NCBI GenBank assembly: GCA_937928475.1
Contig: CALFVE010000395.1
Span: 1-13,104, forward strand
Length of the DNA stretch: 13,104 nucleotides
Source: an uncultured bacterium
GTDB taxonomy: Bacteria > Armatimonadota > Zipacnadia > Zipacnadales > Zipacnadaceae
Reading direction: 5' to 3'
Of this stretch, positions 7,204-13,104 are shown piece by piece. How positions within the stretch are numbered: the first letter of the stretch is position 1; every line of letters begins with the position of its first letter. The notes under the pieces were generated by a model that did not search any database, was not told where the DNA came from, and saw nothing but the letters and a program-made list of their open reading frames with translations. The translations under genes and the position numbers were made by a program.

Positions 7204-9990
7204 ATGCGGTTGCCGGCGCTGGAGATCAGCAATCCCCTGGCCCATCTCGGTGAGGAGGTGGAGTTCGAGGTAGTCACGGAGGCGGCAGATTCACTGCGGC
7301 TGGTGGTGCGGGAGAACTACCTGCAGGAGGCCTCGCCCCGGGAGAAGGAACTCGCGCTCACCTGGGAGGAGCCGGACGCCGGCGGCGTGCGCCGCGGGCG
7401 GGCATCTTACGTAGCACCCCGAACCGGGAGCTACCTGGCGGAGTTGAGAGGCGGCGCGGAGCCCCTGCCCAGCCGCTACTTCGCGGTCGCCACCCCTGGC
7501 ATGGCCGTGTGCAATGCTTTCATGAACGGCGCCTTCTTTGGCGCCGCGCCCGGGGCGGTGTGGGGAGAGGACGCGGCCGGCTATTACAGCCGCCTGTACG
7601 CCGAGATTGTTCATCCCCTGCACATCCCCTTTGACTACCACGTCGGGGGGCGCTTTCGGGCGGAATCCGAGCCTCTGTTTCGGCCCTTTGCGGAGTTCGA
7701 ATACCTCTATGGCGACACAATCATCCCCATGGCCACTACAGTCAACTTCGGCTACGAGGGCCGCTTCAGCTTGTGGGAACTGAGCGAGGACGAGACCGTG
7801 GCGGCCATCCAGGACCTGAAGCAACTGTGGGCGCAGTGGGGCTTCCGGCCCCTGGAGGTACTGAACATCCATTGGTGCATGGGCAACGTAACCATGCGGG
7901 CGGCGCGCAGGTGCGGGATTAGGGTGTTGGCCGGGCTGGTGCCGAACTACTATATGCGGGACGGCGAGTCCCGGGAGATCGCCACGGGCAGCCCTCTGCG
8001 ACCGTACTTTATGGACCACGAGGACTTTCGCAAGGCTGGGCGGCGCACCGAGGACGCCATCTTGTGCCTTCCCTTCAGCGTGGTCATCCCCACCAATTTC
8101 CACCGAGGCAACGTAGACGCGCACTGGGCTACCGACATCCAGATGGTGTGGGACCGGAGCATCGAGAGCGGGCCGATGGCCTACCGGTCGGCCGAGGTGC
8201 TGGACATGCTGTGCGAGCAGCCGCGGGGGGAGATCCCCCTGATCTTTCCGATGGGGATGCAGAACTTCGGCCCGCCCGCGGTGTACGAGAACAACTGCAA
8301 CTCTCTGCGGTATGCGATTCAGAAGGCCCGCGAGGGGAGGCTGGTCTTCGCCAACGCCCGCGCGCTGTATGACTACTACCTGCGGCACTTTGCCGAGCAG
8401 CCGGAGACCGTCTTGTACGTCCGGGATTTCATGGTGGGGTCCTGGCTGATTGACAAGCCGATCCATCACCCCGATGTGATCCAGATTGAGAACGCGCATT
8501 TGCATGCCGCTTTCAACCGCGGGGAGGCCTTGCCCGACTACCTGTACGACTACGACCGCCCCTGGGACTACCCGGACGAGATCTTCCGCGACCTGACTCG
8601 CTTCGGTCCCGAGCCGGAGAGCCTGGAAGGGGTAGAGGTGAGCCTAAGCCGGGAGGAGACGGCCGAGGGAGGGCGCGTCAGTGTCCACATCCGGTCGCCC
8701 CGCGCCTTCCGCAGGTTGCCGGTGGCAGTCTGGGACCTGCCCTATGATCTGGGCGCAAGGAAGACCGAGGTGGTCTCCGCGACCCCGGCACCCGCGGAGT
8801 CGGTCCGTTTCGTACCGGTGGCGGCGCCGCTGGAGGGAAGCCAACACGCGCTGCTGCTGGGGCCGGTGGTTGCAGGGGAAAACACCTGGGTTGTCGAGTT
8901 GCGGTGCCCCCGGCACTCATATACGCCGCATCTGCGCGATTATCACCACCTGCTTGGCCTGAAGACGATCCCCAATCCCGGCCGCATGCCGTACACCTAC
9001 TTGTGGACGCAACTGCCCGGCGAGACAGTGGTGAGGCTGAGCGTTCCCCGGGATCGGGTGGTCTGGGCAGAGAAGTACGACGGCTCGCTCACCCTGGCGC
9101 AGGAGGGGCGGCTGACGGTGGCCCTGGCCTGGCCACGGCCCTGGGCGCGGGTGTGGAACGTACGCGCGGACGAAGTGGAGGGGGAGAATGGCGCGGAACT
9201 CGACCTGAAGGCCATCGCGTGCCTGGCGGAGATCCTGCACCGCTTTGCGCTGGAGCAGATTGGAGCCCTCATTGAGTTCCTGGGCGGCGCCCGGGCAGAG
9301 TTAGCCTGCGGAGACCTGCGTGTTGCCGGGGAGGAGCGTCTAGCCCGGGTGCTGCCGACCACCCGCGACTATCTCAACCGCTACATCAGTGCTCATTGGC
9401 AGAAGCTGGTGGCCCAGCGCCGGGCATGGTTTCAGCGAATGACTGCGGTGCGTGAGGTGAAGCAGGTGCTGGTCGCGGCCCATGCGTACATCAAGGGTCA
9501 CCTGGGCGGGCCCTGGCGGGACAAAGCGGATCTGGCCGACGTGATCGAGACGGTGCCGGGGGTTGAGTTTTCCCTGCCCATTTATGACTACGCGATTGCC
9601 TGGGAGCCCGGGCACAGCGCCTGGCACATGGGGCGGGCCTTTACCATGCGGCTGCGCGGCCTGGCCGCGTACCAGGGGAAGCGCGTGGTGCTACACCTGC
9701 ACGGGTATGACTACGACCGACTGGGCCGGGCGTATACGGTGCGCTTCGTCGCGAAAGAGATCGCGGGCGGTCGGCCGGTGGAGATGCACCGGGCCTGGCT
9801 GGTGCCGCCGGGCCCCGAGGGGCGAGATCATCCGGAGTCGCTGCTGTCCCTGGAGATTCCGGCCGAGTACCTCACGCTAGAGCAGTTCGACGTGGTCATC
9901 CTGGAGGGCTATCTGGCCCGCGCCATTGACATGCGCAAGCAGGTACCTTACAGCGTGGCCATCTCCGACGTCTGGGTCACAGAGGAGTAA
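7204..9990 (+). CDS. Large uncharacterised protein, possible carbohydrate-active enzyme
   Basis: I do not recognise this 928-residue protein. It has no signal peptide and no clear membrane segment. Residues 1-95 look like a small beta domain. Residues about 100-430 look like an alpha/beta barrel rich in aromatic and charged residues, with FDYHVGGRFR (143-152), NIHWCMGN (221-228), PTNFHRGNVDAHW (296-308) and PMGMQNFGPP (349-358). The His and Asp in these blocks are candidates for an active site or metal site, reminiscent of GH57 or polysaccharide-deacetylase-type barrels, but no diagnostic motif is complete. After about residue 470 the chain is again beta-rich, then has a helical stretch (about 660-760), and it closes with a likely beta sandwich containing LHLHGYDYDRLGRAY. 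Last in the operon after the MttB-like gene, it most likely acts on the same substrate as the GH38-like enzyme. Glycoside hydrolase or lyase is a guess from context. The gene itself is certain: the frame is long, the codon use matches its neighbours and a strong ribosome site precedes the ATG. Confidence 0.9.
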   Translation: MRLPALEISNPLAHLGEEVEFEVVTEAADSLRLVVRENYLQEASPREKELALTWEEPDAGGVRRGRASYVAPRTGSYLAELRGGAEPLPSRYFAVATPGMAVCNAFMNGAFFGAAPGAVWGEDAAGYYSRLYAEIVHPLHIPFDYHVGGRFRAESEPLFRPFAEFEYLYGDTIIPMATTVNFGYEGRFSLWELSEDETVAAIQDLKQLWAQWGFRPLEVLNIHWCMGNVTMRAARRCGIRVLAGLVPNYYMRDGESREIATGSPLRPYFMDHEDFRKAGRRTEDAILCLPFSVVIPTNFHRGNVDAHWATDIQMVWDRSIESGPMAYRSAEVLDMLCEQPRGEIPLIFPMGMQNFGPPAVYENNCNSLRYAIQKAREGRLVFANARALYDYYLRHFAEQPETVLYVRDFMVGSWLIDKPIHHPDVIQIENAHLHAAFNRGEALPDYLYDYDRPWDYPDEIFRDLTRFGPEPESLEGVEVSLSREETAEGGRVSVHIRSPRAFRRLPVAVWDLPYDLGARKTEVVSATPAPAESVRFVPVAAPLEGSQHALLLGPVVAGENTWVVELRCPRHSYTPHLRDYHHLLGLKTIPNPGRMPYTYLWTQLPGETVVRLSVPRDRVVWAEKYDGSLTLAQEGRLTVALAWPRPWARVWNVRADEVEGENGAELDLKAIACLAEILHRFALEQIGALIEFLGGARAELACGDLRVAGEERLARVLPTTRDYLNRYISAHWQKLVAQRRAWFQRMTAVREVKQVLVAAHAYIKGHLGGPWRDKADLADVIETVPGVEFSLPIYDYAIAWEPGHSAWHMGRAFTMRLRGLAAYQGKRVVLHLHGYDYDRLGRAYTVRFVAKEIAGGRPVEMHRAWLVPPGPEGRDHPESLLSLEIPAEYLTLEQFDVVILEGYLARAIDMRKQVPYSVAISDVWVTEE

Positions 9991-9995
9991 GGGCC

Positions 9996-10024
9996 GGGCG
10001 GCAGATATGCTGCGCTATCCGCCC
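9996..10024. terminator. Possible hairpin between convergent genes
   Basis: The 24-base gap between the convergent genes, plus the end of the pseudogene, can fold into a hairpin: GGGCG pairs with CGCCC, then after a small bulge GATA pairs with TATC around an eight-base loop. An alternative small hairpin (GCAG with CTGC) overlaps it. Neither strand has a T-run after it, so if it stops transcription it is not a classic intrinsic terminator. Confidence 0.25.
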
Positions 10025-10173
10025 ACGGTGAACTCCACCTGCCCGGCGGCGGGGACGGTCACCGTCTTGGCGAACGCCGGGACGCGGCTGTAGCCTGCGC
10101 CGGACTTGATGGTGGCGGCGACTTCACGGTCGGTGGGGTTCTGAGCGACCACGCGCACGCGAGTGGCTCCGTC

Positions 10174-10176
10174 TTA
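10174..10176 (-). other. In-frame TAA inside the pseudogene
   Basis: The stop follows the LamG domain (AAQKRPV). The same frame then continues for 52 codons of well-formed protein up to a TAG at 10015-10017, with no start codon that would make it a separate gene of sensible size. Confidence 0.72.
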
Positions 10177-11376
10177 CACAGGGCGTTTCTGCGCGGCGGC
10201 GGCGAGCTCCTCGGGCGTGGCGGCGCGGCTCCACCAGCGGATCCCGGCCAGGTCCCCGGTGTAAGGCCGCCCATAGAGCTTGCCGTAGGTCCCTACGCTG
10301 ATCATCGCCCAATAGCCTCCGAACTGGATGCTCCCGGAGAGGGTCTTCTCGGCAACCGCCTGCCCGTTGACGTAGAGGCGCGCCAGGTTGTCCGTGCCGA
10401 TGGTGGCGGCGACATGAGTCCACAGATCGGCGGTTACGACAGGCGGGGAACTGAGGGTCTCCCCCTTGCCGGCAACCACCACCCCGAGGTTCAGGACGAA
10501 GTCATTGCCCACCGGCGACAGGTAGAGCCAGGGTGAGTTGAAGTAGCCTAGGATCGCGCCTCCACCCTTGCCCGCCGCCGGGCGCACCCAGGCCTCCAGG
10601 GTCAGGCTAGCGCCAGGGTATTTGCCCTCGACCGGGCGCAGTTCGCGGGAAGGCGCAGGAACAAAGGCGCAGGCTTCGCCCTCAAAGTGGAGCACTGGGC
10701 GGTTGCCGGCGGTGGCCCACGTGACGCCGTGCAGTTTGAGCGAGTTGCCGTGCCCGCTGGCATCTAAGCAGCCGACGCCCTGCCCCTCATCGCAGGGCAA
10801 GTCGAGGAGGAAGTACGCGGAGAGTTGAGCGGGCGCGGGGCCTGCGGGTGGGCGCTTCTCGGTGACCTCTTCGTCGTCGGCCAGCGGTCGCACCGACCAG
10901 TCGTCAAGCCAGACCGTCCCCGTACCCGTGTGCTCGAGGATGAACTCGCTGGAATCGTAAGTCTGCGCGGTGATGACGGGGACCTGGGTGACGAAGGAAA
11001 ACTCGGTCCAATCGTTGTCGTCGGTCAGGCCGGTGTCCAAGACGTCTTTGGGGACCTCTTCGTTCCAGGGGTATTGCAGGACGGCCACCGGCAGCGGGCC
11101 TTTCACGCCCTGGGTCTTGAGCCAGAAGGTGCACAGGTAGCGGGAGGCGTTGCCGTCTATCATGTGGTGGAACAACTGGCCGCTGACCCGGGCGGGACCG
11201 GTGAGGCGCATGGAATAATGGTCGGTCCGGCCCACCTGGCGGTCGTTGTCGTAGTCGCCGTACCACTGCCAGCCGATGTAGGGGACGCGGGTATTGAAGA
11301 GTTGGTCGAAACTGGTGCCGGCGGGTTCGCACACCGGAAAGGCAAACATGCTGGGCACCAGCAGGAAGCCGGCCCG

Positions 11377-11395
11377 CTTGCCGGGCGGGCTCGGG
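11377..11395 (-). other. Frameshift zone in the pseudogene
   Basis: Within a C/G-rich stretch of short CCC repeats the protein-like reading moves by one base. Upstream sense ends near SVLAPQNDQPEP; downstream sense resumes as PGKRAGFLLVPSMFAFP. One extra base explains it. Confidence 0.75.
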
Positions 11396-12094
11396 CTGAT
11401 CGTTCTGTGGAGCGAGCACAGAGCGGCGGAAAAGCCGCTCCGTCTCTTCCGGCGTCCACCCGGCCATGGTGCAGCGGATGGTGAACTTCTCGCCAGGCTG
11501 GAAGGTGCGCTGCTTATCCCACCCCCAGTAGACGTACTGGTGCCAGTCGTAGCCCCAGTGGCACACTCCCAGGTGCGAGCGCTCGTTCGGGGTCAGATGC
11601 TCCCAGACGGGACAGACGGCCCGGTCGGGGTAGAGCACCCAGTAACTCTCGCCGGGGTCGGTGTACCAGCCGTTCTGGCCGTCGAGGTTGAGCGACTGAG
11701 AGATGGGGTGGCGGTAGACCGCGCCGTTTGGGCCGTTGAAGAGCCCCCACTCATGGCCGGCGGGCAGCCAGCGGTACTGGTTGCTGCGCCCCGGCTCCTT
11801 GTTGTTGTAGGTCAGAGGGTCGCAGAACTCCAGGAAGGGCATCTTGGCTTCTTTGAGCCAAGTGATCTCGGCCGTCATCTCGTGGCGGTAAGTGCCGCGC
11901 AGGGAGTCGTAGGTGAGGGTGTTGCTGTTAGCGACTGCGCAGGTGCCGCCGGGCTGAGCGGTGGCGAACTGGGCCACCAGGCGGTCGGTATTCTCGCCGC
12001 TGGTCTTGATGTCGTCCACCGTGCCGACGAGGGCGCAGCCGGCGTTCTCCGGGTAATCGGGGCGCACTCCCACCCAGCAGAAGTATAGGGGGCG

Positions 12095-12097
12095 CTA
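12095..12097 (-). other. In-frame TAG inside the pseudogene
   Basis: The reading is protein-like on both sides: NFVKLRPG before and RPLYFCWVGVRPDYP after, in the same frame. This is lesion one of the broken LamG gene. Confidence 0.8.
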
Positions 12098-12416
12098 GCC
12101 GGGGCGCAGTTTCACAAAGTTGTAGTAGAGCATGCCTGCGGTGTAGCCGGGCGGCTCCGTGCGCCCCTTCCCCCAGAGAACGATGGGCTCGTCGCTGTCG
12201 AAGACCCAGCGCAAGCCCCGCCAGCGCCGGGTAGCGAACTTGGCCCGGTGCGGCGGGACAGGACTCGCCGCGGGCAAGGCTGTAACCTGCACGTTCTGGC
12301 AAGCAACGGTGGCCCGGTAGGTCCCCAGGCCAATGCCACCGCTGAGGGTGGGCAGACACTCGTGCCGTCCTCGCGGGCAGAGTACGTTCAGGAACGGCGG
12401 CCAGTTCGCAATCTGG

Positions 12417-13104
12417 TTACGCTCCCGCGGCCCTCCGCTCCCGGTAGAACTGACTCACCGTCAAGAAGCGAAACCCTAGTTCTTGGCAGTAGCGCAGAAT
12501 GTCGCGCCACCAGCCTTTGCGCGCTTCGCAAGAAGCGGGTGTGGCGCAGCCGTGGTCGTGGGAGGCCATGCTCCATACAAGGTTTTCCCGGGCGACCTGG
12601 TCTGCCACCGTCTCTAAGTGGTCTAGGTATGTCTCGCCGGGGCCTGGGGAAGTGAAGGCCTCCCAGTAGAAATCGTCCTGGTAGTCATGACACATAATTT
12701 CGAGGATATGGGGGAAGCCTTGTACTCGATAGAAGAAAGGTTGCCAGGCCAGCGGCACCGGCTGCCCGTCCCATTCATCACGTCCGAAGGTGCGCAGGGC
12801 TCGAAAGCCCAGCCGGTCCACGATTTCCAGGAGGTCGGGACGGTCTCCCAGGCCACGATAGTAGTTCCAAGGGCCCGTCAGCGCGGTGGCCGGCGACCCC
12901 AGCACATCGCGGAAGATCTGCTGACACTTGGCCAGGTCCTCCTCGATCTCCTCGAGAGAGCCGCCGCGCCGCAGATACCAGTCTGTCGCCCCGTGAATCT
13001 CCCGGCCCGGTGGGACCTTCAGCAGCACGGTCTTGAGCAGGAGGTGGCTGTAGGTGTGCGACTGAAGGTCCACTTGCGGGCATTGTCCGGCTTCCTGGAA
13101 GGCC
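12417..13104 (-). CDS. Polysaccharide deacetylase (NodB-like), N-terminal part outside window
   Basis: This is a NodB-homology (carbohydrate esterase 4-like) protein that would remove N- or O-acetyl groups from polysaccharide. The gene runs in from the right edge, so the N terminus is missing; the visible part is about 228 residues and ends at TAA 12417-12419. The zinc-binding motif 2 is visible as QSHTYSH near the left of the fragment (about 13064-13044). TGPWNYYRG fits the position of motif 3 (R-x-P-type), and WSMASHDHG near the C terminus fits the late catalytic His segment. The first Asp-Asp motif lies beyond the window. A GTG at 13073 is an internal codon rather than the start, because the frame continues upstream as EAGQCPQVDLQSH, the usual lead into motif 2. 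The gene ends at the point where the broken LamG gene starts to be readable, so the two may once have been adjacent genes or parts of one. Confidence 0.85.
   Translation of the reverse strand, partial: AFQEAGQCPQVDLQSHTYSHLLLKTVLLKVPPGREIHGATDWYLRRGGSLEEIEEDLAKCQQIFRDVLGSPATALTGPWNYYRGLGDRPDLLEIVDRLGFRALRTFGRDEWDGQPVPLAWQPFFYRVQGFPHILEIMCHDYQDDFYWEAFTSPGPGETYLDHLETVADQVARENLVWSMASHDHGCATPASCEARKGWWRDILRYCQELGFRFLTVSQFYRERRAAGA

Larger units (their letters stand above)
10015..12418 (-). pseudogene. Broken gene for a large LamG-domain protein (TAG, frameshift, TAA)
   Basis: Four stretches on the minus strand read as one damaged protein. From about 12418 to 12098 the frame reads protein-like but has no ATG, GTG or TTG before 12292, and it ends at TAG 12095-12097. 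The same frame goes on at once (YFCWVGVRPDYPENAG) to about 11390, where the sense moves one base to another frame; dropping one C in the run near 11377-11395 joins QNDQPEP to PGKRAGFLLVPSM. That frame carries a LamG-type (concanavalin-like) domain at about 10810-10180, with SLTLEAWVRP, LWTHVAATIG, RLYVNGQAVAEKTLSG and YTGDLAGIRWWSRAATPEEL. A TAA at 10174-10176 follows, after which the same frame still reads as clean protein (TRVRVVAQNPTDREVAATI) to a TAG at 10015-10017. LamG domains bind sugars or act as surface modules. The intact protein was probably extracellular, but the true N terminus is not seen. Sequencing error could explain one lesion, hardly all three. Confidence 0.82.

Noticed and set aside
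10825..12088. Long open frames on the plus strand opposite the broken gene (about 10825-11484 and 11294-12088).
   Set aside because: They are antisense shadows: Val/Gly/Ala-rich with no domain pattern, while the minus strand carries a recognisable LamG domain.
12095..12097. Reading the TAG as pyrrolysine, given an MttB-family gene nearby.
   Set aside because: The MttB-like gene itself has no TAG; the broken gene also has a TAA and a frameshift; and TAG ends the UROD-like and isomerase genes, where reading on gives no sensible protein. Decay is the simpler explanation.
12360..12395. A second pair of compensating frameshifts in the pseudogene, where another frame reads YSAREDGT.
   Set aside because: Both frames give short plausible peptides and no homologue was available to choose, so only the three clear lesions are claimed.
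1..13104. CRISPR arrays, tRNA genes, insertion sequences, riboswitches or phage genes.
   Set aside because: No repeat-spacer pattern, tRNA-like fold, transposase motif or long non-coding leader was seen by eye; almost every base lies within a gene or the pseudogene.

Overview
The window is a GC-rich (by eye about two-thirds G+C), gene-dense bacterial segment. The genes are long and tightly packed, and their protein families (UROD-superfamily protein, MttB-family methyltransferase, GH38-like hydrolase, LamG protein) are often found together in large-genome environmental bacteria such as Armatimonadota, Chloroflexota or Planctomycetota-like lineages. That placement is an inference from gene content only; no rRNA or other phylogenetic marker is present.

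Left and centre (about 128-9990, + strand): six genes read in one direction with overlaps or gaps of 50 bases or less, so they look like one operon. In order they are a GNAT acetyltransferase, a UROD-superfamily protein, a short L-fucose/L-arabinose-isomerase-type protein, a GH38-like alpha-mannosidase, a non-pyrrolysine MttB-family methyltransferase, and a 928-residue protein of no family I can name. No promoter is visible; transcription probably starts upstream of the window.

Right (about 10015-13104, - strand): a convergent block. A polysaccharide-deacetylase (NodB-like) gene enters from the right edge without its start and ends at 12417. Directly after it lies a broken gene (about 12418-10015) that encoded a large protein with a LamG-type domain. 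It now carries an in-frame TAG, a single-base frameshift and an in-frame TAA, yet its reading is protein-like across all three lesions and past the TAA to a final TAG at 10015. The two convergent blocks are only 24 bases apart.

Putting it together: the + strand operon looks like a carbohydrate-use unit (exo-glycosidase, sugar isomerase, large uncharacterised protein) with two genes from families linked to corrinoid-dependent methyl transfer. The most interesting reading, which is a hypothesis, is a locus for taking apart a methylated or methylamine-bearing sugar or glycan. No corrinoid protein, transporter or regulator is in the window, so the pathway cannot be completed here.
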